64,000 nt of DNA from Climacteris rufus (GCA_013398175.1 VZRZ01007762.1:62001-126000); one strand, 5' to 3'; shown: positions 36,254 through 48,570, counted from the first letter of the stretch. Notes: a model not told the origin generated them from the sequence alone. Made by a program: numbers and translations.

Positions 36254-39200
36254 TACAGATCTAGTAATTTGTTTTGATAAGAGAGGTTAAGACTAGATTC
36301 AGAAGAAGTTGATAGGACATATAGAGACAATGTTAAAAGAGTACATAAATTGTTGCTTCTTTGGTTTGTTACAAGAAAGCTTGAGGAAGAACTAAATTGC
36401 TTCCCACAAATATTATAAAGTATTTTACATGGACCCTAAAGCTGGCTCTGAAAAGCCAGTTGTGCTGTGTTGTGCTTATGTAGGGATTACATAATGCAAG
36501 TCTATGAAAGCAGCAAAAGTATCCAAGCTTCTTGTCCAATTCCTATTTTTTGTCAATTTAATTTACCTCTATAGCAACTATGCATTTACTTTTGCTGTTC
36601 CATTCTGTACCTTACTCCTCTTTTCTTTGAGGAAGGTACTATTTTTATAATAACCTTTCCATGTTTTGAGTACTCACTCTCCTACAACTTGAAACTAGCA
36701 AGTATTCCTAGGATTTACTTTATTTACTTCACTTTCTTCAACAATGCTTCCTTTTTACTGTTCCATGGAGGTTAAACAAAACCTTCTATGATTTGAATAC
36801 TGTGCGTTTTCCTAAGTGTAAACTATATGTACTTGAATGACTGTAAGCATATAGTGGGCGTTCATAAATAAATCCTATGAGTCAGTTTTCTTAGGAATAA
36901 AAAACCTGATGTCTGCCCATCTTTAAAAATGCATGGTATTATTGTTATCCTTTTTCTATTTAGAGATAAACAGTTACAGAGTCCTTAAAAGATGTAATAT
37001 GATGAGGATCTGTTTGTCTTACCTGCAGGTTTGTTCATTAGCGTTTGAACATCTGCTCCTCTGTAATTATTGAATGTAAAGAAGGTGAGATATGTGTAAT
37101 ATATGTGTAATTCCATTTTACTTTTCTGAGCATTTTTATTTTTTTCTGAGAGTTAATGATGTGTTTTTTAGAGTCAGAATTTTTACCATTAAAAATAGAT
37201 GTTCATTATTTTGTAGACTGCAGTTTGTCAGAAGGCACCCAGATTTGTTACATGTGCTTATTGTAATTGAAATTTTGTAGTTATTTTTGTTCAATAATTT
37301 AGGGGGGGAAAAGTACAGCTGAATCACCCGTCAACTTTATTATATGAACAAATTAAAATGTGCTCAAAGAGGAACGTAAAACTCAAATCTTTTCTAAAAT
37401 GTTGACACAGAACTTTGGGAAAGAATCAGAAGAGTTTGTGTATTGCACATGCTCTACTAACTTAATATTGACTCCATACTTTGAAATGTCTGTGTTTTTG
37501 GAAGGGAAATAGCGTTGTACTGTTCAAGACAATTGCTCTGGTGTGTTAGTGTTGAGATTTCAATTTGGACCTCCACAGTGTTGATAGAAAGAGAACAGGA
37601 ACCCAGAATAGCTACTGACTCTGGCAAAGTAAATTCCTCTTACAGTCTCGAGGTACTTCTCAAATGATTTTAGAGAAATCAAGATAAGAACCAATGAAAA
37701 TGCAATAATGCCAAAATGACACTTTGTTATCTCTCTATGGTTATTCAGTTTTGCACATGGGAAAAACTTTTGTTCCTGGATCAGAAAGAGAACTCTGAAA
37801 AAATTACCCCAAAATATAAAACTCTTTTTTATCCTGCCCCCTTTCTTTTTTTTTTTTAACTTTCTGAATGACAAATGAGTGATAGAAGAAGAAAGTCTTC
37901 TGGCAGTATGATATATTAAAAAAGTGCCAACAATAAGCAGTTAGCCCTGTTTATAGAAAGGAAATCATTTTGGGACAAAAAAAGATTCTTCAAATGAATT
38001 TCTAGGCATGAATAAATTCACCTGTCTTATAGAAAACTGAATGCCTTCCTGTAGTTTACATTTGAGCAATCCATGAAGAACAACAGCACTTGTTACACAG
38101 AGATGAATGGAAGAAGAATTAATACACTTGGGAAATTTAGATTTTTAATGAAGTCAGAAAGGAGACTTGAGGTCAAAAAGGACATTCACACTTAAAATAT
38201 CACACCACAAAACTTACCGTCAAGGTAATAATTTTTTTCAGCTATCATCTACTACAGGAAGGAGAACAGGACCACCGAAGATGTTTACTCTGTTACATAA
38301 CTCCAGTATTGTAAGTATACTCTGCTATGGTTTTCTGTGTTTTTACATCCATTAGGGATACTAGAAATCAGAATATGAGAATAAAAAACTGCTGGGAACT
38401 TCTGCAAAAAATGTAGACAGGAATTGGTGGGGTTGGAGAATTTGTAAACTCACCATATGCTCCAGTATCCTGTTTCATGATAATTTTATATAAAGGTCTG
38501 CAAAGGTGATTTTACAGTTCCTGCTCTGAACTCTGCAAACCAAACTATTTACCGATATTTCTTTTTCTCCCTGTTGAAACTCAGACATTTTTTATCCTGT
38601 TCACACATTGGACGGAACTGTCCCATGGAAAACTAATGACAGAATGACCTTTCCTTATGCATAGGTAATTTTTTTCTTCCTGGCTTCTGTGTGGTCATCA
38701 CCTTGACCTATTCAATTCTCTTATAAAGACAAGACTTCTAAATCATAGTTTTCTTCTCAAAACAGTTGCATTTTCTGATCACTTTTATTACTCTTTCTCT
38801 CTCACTTAGCACAGAGCAAGTCTTGTACCCTGAGCTCTCCAATGGCATAACTGCAATTCTTAGCAGCTAAGTTGGGAGGACAAAGACATATATGTATACA
38901 TATATGCAGGTACACATAAAGACTCTTTAGTATTTCTTGTAACAGTATCTACTGAATTCCTGCATGGCTCCCAAGCCACAGATTAGCAGTCTCCAAAAAA
39001 CATTGATGTAGATTATTTACTAACATCACAAGGCTTACACCTCTCTGGAGCTCCATGCTAAAGCTCTAATTGATGTCAATGCAGCTCAGGGAGAGGCATG
39101 ATTTTTAGGATGGGTATCTTTTATTTACAAGGGTTTTTGTTTATGCTACTGCATTTGCTCAAGTGCTATAGTTTATGTACAGTTTTTATTGTTCTCATTT

Positions 39201-41290
39201 AAGGATGCTGACAGTGGTTAGTCTTCTACTTCATCTCTGACCCAAAGTGGTGGACAACAGTCACTGTTCATGAGCAGTTCTAGCACTGCTTTTATGGGAA
39301 AAGACAAGTAACACTGTTGGTGTGGCATTATGATTGAACTTAAAACAAAAGACTATTTCATCAAATATCAGCTAGAGACTTGTCTGGCTTTACAAGTTCC
39401 AACAGAAAATGGCAAATACATCCAGAACAGTAGTTTCAAACTTAGTATTTTTGTCTGTTTCCATAATGCTTGTGGTGCTGGCAACCCAGCTGGAAAGAAG
39501 GAAATAAGTGACACTTTTTATCCTAAAGCTGGAAAGGAAAGCAAATGCAGATGAGTGCTGTATTTACTTGTCTATTATAATAAAAATTGGGTTGTGCTCC
39601 TTTTTACTTTCTTTTTTCTGATGTACCTATGCTATGTACTGTGCTGAACACATGTAACTTTCCTATTTGTATCCATTGCATATGGAGCTACACTGCTGTT
39701 TCGGGATATTTAGAGAAAGAGAATGTGAGCTAGTAAGACAGTGAGATTCATCTGTTGTTTCAGTCTAGATCCTAATTCTTCTCTTTTGATAATAAAGAAT
39801 AACCTAGAAAAATAGAATTGATGTGTAAGTTTGTAGTATAGATGTCTGAATTTAGTTCTTCTTTCCAAATACTTGGAAAGTTTAGGGTTGGACTCAGTGC
39901 CTTAGTAGGCAGAAAGAAATTCTGCTGCATGGGGGTGGCACTTGGCTTAGATTTTGATACTCAAGGCAAATGAATTGCTGATTTAGGCATCTCCAGCCTG
40001 AGAGTGTTGTTGAAGGGATCTTTCTAGATCTCTTTCCTCAACCCAGAAATTAGTTTTTACCTAAATCTCATTTTCAGTGTATGCTGGAAATCACACCTAT
40101 GGCCTTGTCATCACTGCTGTAAACTGGAGATTAAATTTTACGAACATGGATAGAAGTATTGTCACTTTAACCTTATACATTAGTGTAGCTATACATAAAT
40201 TGACAAAATCTTTGCTGATTTCCATCATAAAGTGATCGACCATGCTGAATTTATTTGAAGTTTAGAAAGTTCTGTTGAATTGGTAACTGTAACATGGTAA
40301 TTGCTGTGATTTGTGTGATATGTAGCAGTTTCCAGTATACTTAACACCAATTAAAATCCAATGTAACCCTAGATTTTTTTTTTTTTTTTTTTTTGCAAAT
40401 GCACAAGAGATGTTAAATTTTTGTTTCTTTGCTTTGTTGAGAAAACAAAGTATTTATCACTGGTTCTGGAATGTAAGCTAGTTGTTATTGTTTTATATCT
40501 GCTGAAGAAAATTGAGGTTTCATTTCATACATTGAGCTGGGTGAATCAGATTGCATATGACACCTCTCCTGTGTGACAAATGGGTTTGTAAAGTATTACT
40601 TGCACAGCATAATGGTAATTTGTCTACTTGGTGGCTGTAACAAAAGCATTACATTTTTGTTTAACGGTTATAATTCATCATTTCAATACACAGAATACTT
40701 TATTTCTCAACAGGGGATAAATAGGATGTCAACACTAAAGTTACACTTGTTTTCCAAAAGCAGCACTACTAATTAATTCTTGTGTCTCCCCATAAGTAGT
40801 AGCCAGGCTGAGTCTGTGGAATTGCATTTTTAAGAACAGTCAAAAAATAATACTGGAGAAAGAACCACACTGCATAACTGCTCCATGCTAATTTACACAA
40901 TGTGGAGATGTCATAGGACACTTTTATTTTAGTCTATTTGAGACAGAAATTGTGACTGCTTTATCTGCATTTGTTGATATCAGTTTACAGAATATTTCTA
41001 TACCTAAGTCTAAATTATAAAATCTGTTTTTCTCTGCACAACTTCTTAGAAAGTTTTGCTTGTCCATGTCAGCTTCAAAAAAGAAAAAAAAAAGCCTTAG
41101 CTTCAGAAGACCTTTAAAAATACAATAGTGCAACCAGAGAGAAAAATACTCTCGTATTAAATATCTACAATAGAAAAATCTCAGTAACAATATTTAGGAG
41201 AAATACAGAAACACCCATTGTGGCTTTTTTGTGCTGGACATTTAAGAAATGTTACCAACATAATTTTTCATATAAAACAAATATATTAGA
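36254..41290. other. Gene-free AT-rich sequence
   Basis: No gene or transposon recognised over about 5 kb. A 104-codon minus-strand frame (37560-37874) starts in a lysine run made by a homopolymer and has no domain. A poly-T run lies at about 40375-40394. A short ATATATGTATACATATAT-like palindromic patch lies near 38889-38906. Confidence 0.45.
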
Positions 41291-41385
41291 ATCATTAATT
41301 ATTATAATATTATACTTATTATAATTATAATATTATAATAATGTTATAATATTATAATTATTAATTATTATAATCATTAATAATC
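41291..41385. repeat. AT-only palindromic tract
   Basis: About 95 bp of almost pure A and T built from TTATAAT/ATTATAA words, self-complementary over much of its length. It could form alternative DNA structure. It is a simple-sequence repeat. Confidence 0.8.
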
Positions 41386-41604
41386 TCATTTAATGTTACC
41401 CTGAGATAACCTCAGCTGGAGTTAAAAATCTCTACAGGTTTAGCACAGCAGTGGTCATTTTTGTATAAGTGAGTAATTAAGAGATGAAGAATTCTGAACA
41501 GGATTTCTCCCAATTAGAAAATAAGTAGATTTAGTATTTCTTCAGATGCAGTTATGTCTTTAATCTTAAATACAGAAATGTAGGTTTTCTGTATGTGTTT
41601 CATG

Positions 41605-42209
41605 TAGAATAGTGGCTATTTCAGTTGGAAGGGACCTACAACGATCATCCAGTCCAACTACCTGACCAATTCAGGGCTTATCAAAAGTTACAAAATGCTG
41701 GTAATGGTGTCATCCAAACACCTCTTAAACACTGACAAGCTGGGGGCATTGACCCGCTGTCTAAGAAGCCAGTTCCACTGTTTGACCACCCACTCTTTAA
41801 AGAAGTGCTTCCTTGTCTCCAGTCTAAACTTTCCCTGGTGCAACTTTAAACCTTTTCCATGTGTCCTATCACTGGATCCCAGGGAGAAGAGACCAGAACC
41901 CCCCTCTTCACTTACCGTCCTCAGGAAGCTGTAGAGAACAATGAAGTCACCCCTCTTTTTCTCCAAACTAGACAAACACAAAGTCCTTAGCCTTTCCTCC
42001 CAGGACATGGCTTCTGGACCTTTCACTAGCTTTGTTGTCCTTCTCTGAACATATCAAAATACCTTTACATCCTTCTTAACTTGTGGGGCCCAGAATTGCA
42101 CACAAGTGATTAAAGTGAGGCACACCAATGCTGAATACTGTGCGATAATCACCTCTTTAGACTGGCTGGCTATGCTGTGTTCGAGGCACAGCTGATTGTA
42201 CTGTGCCCT
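41605..42209 (-). repeat. CR1 LINE, antisense: 3' UTR and end of ORF2
   Basis: Plus-strand landmarks include TTCAGTTGGAAGGGACCTAC, GATCATCCAGTCCAACTACC, GTTCCACTGTTTGACCACCC, AGAAGTGCTTCCTTGTCTCC and GTGGGGCCCAGAATTGCACA. These are the reverse complement of a CR1 3' UTR and reverse-transcriptase C-terminus. A minus-strand frame of 112 codons (41688-42026) carries SWEERLRTLCLSSLEKKRGD, typical of the CR1 C-terminal tail. This is the 3' part of one element that continues beyond an inserted LTR at 42744. Confidence 0.9.
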
Positions 42210-42743
42210 TGCTGTGATTTAACTCCAGGTGGAACTAAGAATGACACAGCTGCTTGCTCACCCCCCTCCCTGGTACCATGGGGAGGGAGAATAAGAAAAA
42301 AAGGAGAACTCATAGGTTGACATAAGAAAGATAAGAACAGTTTAATACTTAAAATAAAATTTTTTAAAAACCAATAATAATAGTAGTAATAAAAAGGGAC
42401 ACACACACTTCCCCCCCCAAAAAAGAGGAAAATAAGAAAATGAGAATTGATGTCCCATACAATTTCTCACCACCAACTGACCAATGCACAGCCTGTTTCC
42501 AAGCACTGTTCAGCCCTTCTGATTCAACTGCTCCCAATTTATATACTGAGCATGATGTTCTGTTGTATGGAATAACCTTTTGGCCAGATCAGGTCAGCTG
42601 TCCTGGCCATGCTCCTTCATAGCACTGCTCAGCAAGAACTAAAACTTAGTGTTATCAACATTATTCTGATACTGAATGCAAAGCAGAGAATTGTACCAGC
42701 TACTAGGAAGAAAATTAACTCTATCCCAGCTGAAATCAGGACA
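42210..42743 (-). mobile_element. Solo ERVL-type LTR inserted in the CR1
   Basis: A 534-bp LTR on the minus strand begins TGTCCTGATTTCAGCTGGGA and ends GGAGTTAAATCACAGCA. It has a TATA box TATATAAA (42538-42545) just after CATCATGCTCAG and a polyadenylation signal ATTAAA (42341-42346), with about 190 bp between them. The flanks are GCCCT on the left and GTCCT on the right, a 5-bp target duplication with one difference, as expected for an ERVL integrase. Both flanks are CR1: removing the LTR and one flank copy joins TGTACTGTGCCCT to CATGGCTGCC, restoring CR1 continuity. It therefore integrated after the CR1. Confidence 0.88.
42538..42545 (-). promoter_or_regulatory. ERVL LTR TATA box
   Basis: TATATAAA on the minus strand follows the conserved CATCATGCTCAG block of this LTR family. 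Confidence 0.6.
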
Positions 42744-42940
42744 GTCCTCATGGCTGCCAGAGCACCCTGCTGACTCCTGTTGAGCTTATGACCAGCTAGC
42801 ATCCTCAGTTCCCTTTCCGCAGGGTTTCTCTCCAGCCACCTCTCTCCCAGCTTGCATTTGTGGCCTGCGTTACTCCATCTCAGATGCAGAATCCAGCACT
42901 TTGGCTTGTTAATTTTCATGGAGTCCTGGTCCCAGAGGGG
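42744..42940 (-). repeat. CR1 LINE, antisense: reverse-transcriptase segment
   Basis: The minus-strand translation reads MKINKPKCWILHLRW, then HKCKLGERWLER, AERELRMLAGHKLNRSQQ and ALAAM. This corresponds to the CR1 reverse-transcriptase block usually written M-K-F-N-x-x-K-C-x-V-L-H-L-G, followed by a L-G-x-x-L-L-E and SQQCALVA region. It continues the CR1 of 41605-42209 on the other side of the inserted LTR. Confidence 0.88.
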
Positions 42941-43310
42941 AAGGCAACATTTAGCACTGTGTGGGTGTGATCGGGTTATTTTTCTATACCTCTCACCTCA
43001 CTGCTGAGGGATGTGGTTTCAGCAGGACAAGCTGAGTGCCTTACTGGCAGTCAGCCATTTGCATCTCCCTCTCCAGTGGAAGGATGTCAGCACTGGACCT
43101 GTAGACCATGTCCTCTGTGCCCCATTCATTTCTGTCCCCTCATTCCTCCAGGACACTTCTGTGGGACATGATGCTGAGGAGAGGCTGCAGTGCGGCTCCT
43201 GGGTGTGGTGATGAAGGACAGCAACCAGGCGTGGCTGAGCCCAGCGGGGCCGAGGCGCTGTGGAATCATCTACCCGCGAGGAGCATTTTCCTCTCCACAC
43301 AACGTGAGGA
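42941..43310 (-). other. Unassigned segment inside the CR1, partly CpG-rich
   Basis: Between the two CR1 coding segments lies about 370 bp without recognisable CR1 motifs. Its 43190-43280 part is rich in CpG (GGGCCGAGGCGC, CTACCCGCGAGG). In an intact CR1 the endonuclease and late reverse-transcriptase segments are separated by more than 1 kb including the polymerase palm, which is absent. The segment is either very diverged CR1 or inserted filler at a deletion. Confidence 0.4.
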
Positions 43311-43885
43311 GCATTAGAAGGGGCAATGAAGGCACCTGTGCAGAACTGAGCTTGGTTTGCTTTCTTGAAAGCCATGGTTGCAATTCTGCTGACCTTTATT
43401 CTCATAACAATAAAAATTTTAAACTAAACCATTTCATGATCACTGTAACCAAGACATTCATCTACAATCACATAAACTGAGAGTCTTTCTCTATTCAAAA
43501 ATAAGAGGCATCCTTCATAGCTGACTTACTGTGTACTTGTGACAAGAAATTATCTTCAACAAACCTCAAGAATTTCCTAGATTTGATCACCACAGCAATA
43601 TGATATTCTCTGCTGATGTCTGGAAAGTTGAAATCTTCCATAAGGACAAGAGTTTCAGATACAAGGATGTTTCCTAATTGTCTATAGAATAGTTCATCCT
43701 TGCTGGATGATCAGTAGTAGACAAACATTACATCTCCTTTTGTTTTTCATTCCCCTAATGCTCACCTGGTGTTTCTCAAACATATCAAGCCTAACTGTAA
43801 CAGTTGTGCAGCCAAATATCTCCCTTACATACAGGGCAACATCTCCACCTCACCTGTCCTGCCTATTCTGTAACATTAACCAACT
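43311..43885 (-). repeat. CR1 LINE, antisense: endonuclease segment
   Basis: The minus-strand translation contains YRQLGNILVSETLVLMEDFN, then FPDI, then a KFLRFVEDNFLSQV block. The EDFNFPDI stretch corresponds to the GDFNxPDI motif of the APE-type endonuclease of CR1 ORF2, with the motif G changed to E. Downstream RIKVSRIATMAFKKANQAQF matches the linker after the endonuclease. Stops interrupt it. The element is dead and lies in the same orientation as the CR1 at 41605-42940, so it is most simply part of the same copy. Confidence 0.82.
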
Positions 43886-44803
43886 GTATAAAAGTACTCT
43901 ACTTCTTAAAAAATGAAAAAAACCCCTTTTTTTTCCTTTTCACATTAGGAATATTTTTTTGTAATTCTACAATTATTTTTTCTCCACAGGTGGCTTTTAG
44001 TAGTAGCAAGACCTATTTTATTTGTAAAGAAAATGAATTTTTTTTTAAAGGAGTAAGGTTTCTAGTCTATTTCTCTCCCACAGTTATGCTGCACTTTCAT
44101 AATTTTTACTACTTTTTTCCACAAAGCGAACAAAAGAACCTTATTAGATTCTTAGTTGTTGTAAAGTTATTTATAAATGTTTATAAAAAATACATAAAAT
44201 AATCTAATTCAGAAAATGAATGTGAGATTAACTTCATGAACAGGAAGGTCGTGATTCACTCTTACAGTAAATCTCGGTAGAGCTTCCAGTACGGTATCAA
44301 AAGTCTCATAACAGCATGATGCAAAATTATGATCTGTTATAAATGCACTCAATTGAAATCCTTTCAGAAGTACATAGTGGGTTATCATTGTGCATTCAGG
44401 CTTTATGCAAAACTGTAAATGTTGTTTATTCATGATTTTTTCACTTTACGCTAAATCAGGTATAGGCTGTCCTCTTACAGTTGACATAAAGATAACAAAA
44501 GTTTTTGTGAACTGTATAAACTGGCTATTCCAACAGAAACAGTGCAGACCAAATACATTTATTTGATGTATGCTGTTTGCTGGAGTGTTTCAACAGTTGT
44601 AGGATTAACAATCTTGGAACAAATTTGAGACAACCCCTGCTCTGTGAAATTAGTAAATCTATCTCCAATTTATTATGTTATATTAGCATATGTTTATGCA
44701 GAATTAAAGTTTAATAGGTTTAATATCAGAGTCAAAGGCAATATAATTTCACATGGCAACCAATCAGAGGTGGCGTTGGTCTCATATAAGACTGCTACAT
44801 ATA
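43886..44803. other. Gene-free AT-rich sequence
   Basis: No gene or element recognised. A 132-codon plus-strand frame (43804-44202) begins antisense to the CR1 endonuclease and runs into phenylalanine-rich low-complexity sequence. It is a chance frame. Confidence 0.5.
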
Positions 44804-45874
44804 TGTCTTGGTTTAAGGCAGCTATATGGGGTGGACATTCCAAAATTAGTTACCTCCCCTATTAGTTTACACCACATCCCCTTCACCAATAAGGAGAGGC
44901 AAATGCAAGAAAATATAAGTAAAAAAACAACCAAAAAATGAAACAACAGGCAAAATAACAGTAATAATCACTGGATACAAAGGTGCCAAATCCTGTGGAC
45001 TCCCTGGAAGCAAAGGAAGCAAAGTGGCGGAGAAAGACCTCCCCTCACGATGGTGCCCTCTGCAGACGACTCCATGGTCAGAGACACAAAGGCAAAATGG
45101 CTGACAAGCCCCCCTCTCCCAACCATATGTGGAGAGAGAGAACAAAGAGAGAAAAACAACACAGCAACAGAACCTCTGTGGTTACAAATACTACCTCTTA
45201 CCCCAGATAACAACCAACAGGGAACAAGGACAAAACAAGAAGAAAACCTTCCAAGAAACAGTCCGGTGCCTCTCAAGCTATTTGCTTTACACCACCTGAT
45301 AGGACCTTTCTCTGTTCTGGTAGCGACAGCTCGGTTGACAATGGCAGCTGGAAAAAACTTGGGGACTGGGGCAGAGGCAAATTTGCCATGTCAATTCCTC
45401 TGCCTCTTCCTCAGCTGGCTGGACCCAGCTGGCACCAGCATTGCACTCCATCCAAATTGCTGGTGCACTATGGTGGGTGTTGGGTGCCATCAACCACTAA
45501 AAAATGGCTGGTCCCACCTCACAGCTCCCACTGCAGATAGGTATTTGTGAAATTTGCCCAGAAGCAGCCTAGAATTGCGAAATGCAATTTCTTGGAGACC
45601 TAAGCCAGGCAAGGAGCTTGGACAGAAACAGAAGAAGGTTTCTGCCTTGTACTGTCTCAATTTCCAGTTGAGAATGAAAGAGAAAGGGCCAGAGACTTCT
45701 GCCTGAGGAACCCCACTGCTTAGAAGAGACTCTGGCACACTCTGATCTCCCAAACCTGACACCAGACACCCCAGTTCCGTTTGCAGACCTTGGAATTTTA
45801 GGGACAGTTGCAATTTTGCACATGATGTAGCACAGATATGGAATAGAATACACATTTTTGGGTTACTCAGGACA
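44804..45874 (-). mobile_element. Long solo LTR-like unit (1,071 bp) with 5-bp duplication
   Basis: The unit starts TGTCTTGGTTTAAGGCAGC and ends GGGTTACTCAGGACA on the plus strand, giving TGTC...GACA inverted ends. ATATA lies on both sides (44799-44803 and 45875-45879), a possible 5-bp target duplication, although AT-rich words repeat easily by chance. Read on the minus strand it ends CTGCCTTAAACCAAGACA, like the TTAAACCA(C)GACA end of ERVL-type LTRs, so minus is the likely orientation. I found no clear AATAAA or TATA box, so the inner structure is uncertain. The longest open frame in the window (45050-45550, 166 codons, plus strand) lies wholly within it, antisense to the inferred transcript, with no known domain. 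It could also be a short internal-deleted element. Confidence 0.62.
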
Positions 45875-45879
45875 ATATA

Positions 45880-47941
45880 TCAAACAAGCGAATATGCAAC
45901 AGTTCCATGTATACATCTACATTCGTGTTTGTTGGGGAAAAATAAAAAAATCTATTGTATATGATCAAGAAAGATCTAAAATGTCTTTAAGAAAAAAAAA
46001 AGCCAAAATTTTGTCTTAATAGTGCCTATCACCCCAGCTAATGCAGAGAGACTTCCCAAAGAGACTTTCCCTGCTTTGACTCGGTTTAAAAATTAGAAAT
46101 GTTAGGTTTATGATTAAAAAATAAGAAAGCATTTGATTAAATTGAAATGCAATTGAGTGCTGGAGAAAAAGTATCATTTTATAGCATTAAAGTGACCAAT
46201 TTGTCAGAGACCTTAGCAGTCAAAAACTCCACTGATTTTTATACTTATAAAATAGGCTAAGGAATTTAATACTCAATCTGAAATTCTATTTTGTTATGAT
46301 AGAAATAACATTAAAATTAATAACATGCATTGGAATGAAGAGTGAATGAACATAAATAGCCCACTACATGGGAAAAACTAGAGAACACCGACACACTTCT
46401 AGCTCTAATTGTGAGCCCAGATGCGGAATGCTTAGTTAAAAAGTATTGAAAAATTCCAGATTCAAAAAAGGAGGATATTGAGTGCACAGAAGGAATGCAT
46501 CAGTGCAATGTATATGTGTAAAGCTAAACAGACACTGTTAGTTGCCAGATGCAACAGAAACTATCAAAATTTTATGCTAGTAAATTATGTATTTTTTTAA
46601 TTAAAGGCAATATTAGAAATATTATTTAATATGTTTTCTTTAATCAGATAGTTTGCAATGTCTTTATGAACAATAGTGTAGAAACCTTTGATTTATAATG
46701 ATGAACTTCTGGGAATTTAATAGGAAAATACATTCTCATGCCATACATATTAAGTATAGATCTCTTAGGATTGCAATATTGAGATTTTATACAGAACTTC
46801 TTTTATGATGCTTCTTTTGCAAGAGTAGAAGTGGGATTTGGATTTGGGAAATAAAAATGTTTTTCTGCATACTTGTCTAGGTGTCTAAGTTCTCTCAGCT
46901 CCTTAATTCACAAAGGCTGCAAACAGATTTTTCTCTCTGATGGCTCTGCAGAATTTTGTAGGGAGGTAGCCCCAGTGGGCAAGGTCTTGTCTGCATCCAT
47001 ACTGCAGCTCCTCTGGGGCATCACAACACATAATGCAAAATGAAAAAATAGGAAATTGGAAAGGGAGAAGAACAGTTTTTAGGGCTAAGTGTATCGTACA
47101 GTTTTCCATGGTAAAAATTAATTTTCATGTCTCTGAAAAATCAGAGGACGCATTATGTTTTTACATTACCAATATAGCAAAATATTGTCACTAATACTTG
47201 TGTTTGATTATATAGAATGAGAAGCCATGAACACACAGAGGTCATATGTAACTTTTATCCTTTTTACACAGGCAGTGATATACTATGTTTATTCCTCAGG
47301 CATGAAAAAGTCTTTCTGTGACATATATAGGTCAATCCACATGAATGGCAAGATTTTTACATCATAGATATACCATGGTTCACTTTTGCATGGGACTGCT
47401 GCCAATTAGTCCTCTTCCATGTGTAATATAACCTTTGAAAATACTTCAGGGGTATTTTATGTGTGCACAGTCTGGAAATTAGTTACAAAAAGCACAAGTA
47501 CAGAATATTGAAAGAAGTTATAAAAAGATGCAAAATATAAACAGATTCTACCATTTATCTTTTTAGTAAAGAAATATCTTACATCTCAGAAATTCTTGAG
47601 ACGTTAGTACTTCTCTGTAATCCTGTATTTTAAATTTGAAAGGTCATAGGATCATATGCCTTGAATGCATACTACATTTCTAAATATAGAGAAGTTGTTT
47701 GTCACAGAACTGTACATCAGTAACCTCAGGCATTATAGGGTTAGGTTTAGGGTAAACAGTGTTATTTAGAGGAGGAGGAGAGGTGTCTAGCAAAATCGTA
47801 AGAACAGCAAAGTCTATTTGGAGCTCTTTTGGATCCTAAATCAACTAACAAAAAACAAGTAGGAAATTGATAAATGCTTATGTAGTTCTGTTATTCTTAT
47901 GCATGAAATGTGAATCCTGTTTACAGAAGTTGTTGAATATC
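45880..47941. other. Gene-free AT-rich sequence
   Basis: No gene or transposon recognised. The only item is a short telomere-like word at 47736-47753. Confidence 0.45.
47736..47753 (+). repeat. Short telomere-like motif
   Basis: TAGGGTTAGGTTTAGGGT contains three adjacent TTAGG(G)-like units. It is too short to be a clear interstitial telomeric repeat. Confidence 0.5.
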
Positions 47942-48570
47942 TGTACACATGCCATGGCTAGGTGGGTTTAAATGCTGCGGAGAATCCACCGCATTGGCTG
48001 GAAAGCAGCACCCACCGGCGCTACTTCCAGCTCCTCTTCACAGGAGTACGGTGGCACTAAGAGCAGGGCCCTTGGAGCGGCAATTTCACACCTCGTGGTA
48101 TAAGTACGGTGGAGACAAGGAGATGTTTTGGAGGGGCCTCTCCCATACAACAGTCCGGGTTTAATGCGAACACGTACAGGAGGAAAAAAGGCAAACATCT
48201 GAACTTGCCATGCACTTTTAAAATCTAGGGAACAGAGGCAGAACGCTGACCCAAGCCAATCACCGAGAGGATGGGCGGGACACGGCTTGACTGACAGGTT
48301 GCCAGCCCAGTGGGACCACTGTCCGCAGGCACGTCACTCTGGAGCTGGCTGGCCCCAGGTGTGTGCAGAAATGCCGGGTCTCTCTGCCGCTGTGTCCGCC
48401 AAAGGGGGACAGTCCGGGCAGTGCCGGGGCGGCAGCCACTCCAGCTGTCCTGGCTCAGACCGGGACCCTGCGCCGCTGTCCCCACCGGGGTGCAGCAACC
48501 TGGGCTCTGTTCCAGCAGGAGCAGCCCCAGTGCGGGGCTGCCCTGCCCAAGCAGGGCAAGTTGTGCTGTG
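47942..48570 (-). mobile_element. CpG-rich block, candidate LTR or CpG island promoter
   Basis: This stretch of about 630 bp is far richer in CpG than its surroundings. On the minus strand promoter-like elements appear in order: a GC box TCCCGCCC (48273-48280), an inverted CCAAT box ATTGG (48256-48260), a TATA-like TTTTAAAA (48216-48223) and a polyadenylation signal ATTAAA (48160-48165). About 220 bp then follow to a possible TGTGTACA end at 47942. This order fits U3-R-U5 of a retroviral LTR read on the minus strand. The other LTR end and target duplications were not found. Frames of 81-133 codons are open on both strands, which is expected in such DNA. A host CpG-island promoter for a non-coding RNA is the main alternative. 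Confidence 0.4.

Noticed and set aside
37560..37874. 104-codon minus-strand frame with a lysine-rich start
   Set aside because: The lysines come from a homopolymer run and no domain or cross-frame support was seen.
43804..44202. 132-codon plus-strand frame
   Set aside because: Its first part is the antisense of the CR1 endonuclease segment and the rest is phenylalanine-rich low-complexity translation of T-runs.
45050..45550. 166-codon open frame, plus strand, the longest in the window
   Set aside because: It lies wholly within an LTR-like unit, is antisense to the inferred LTR, and has no recognisable domain or biased composition; a chance frame is more likely than a gene.
47736..47753. Interstitial telomeric repeat marking a chromosome fusion
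   Set aside because: Only about three imperfect units; too short to mean more than chance.
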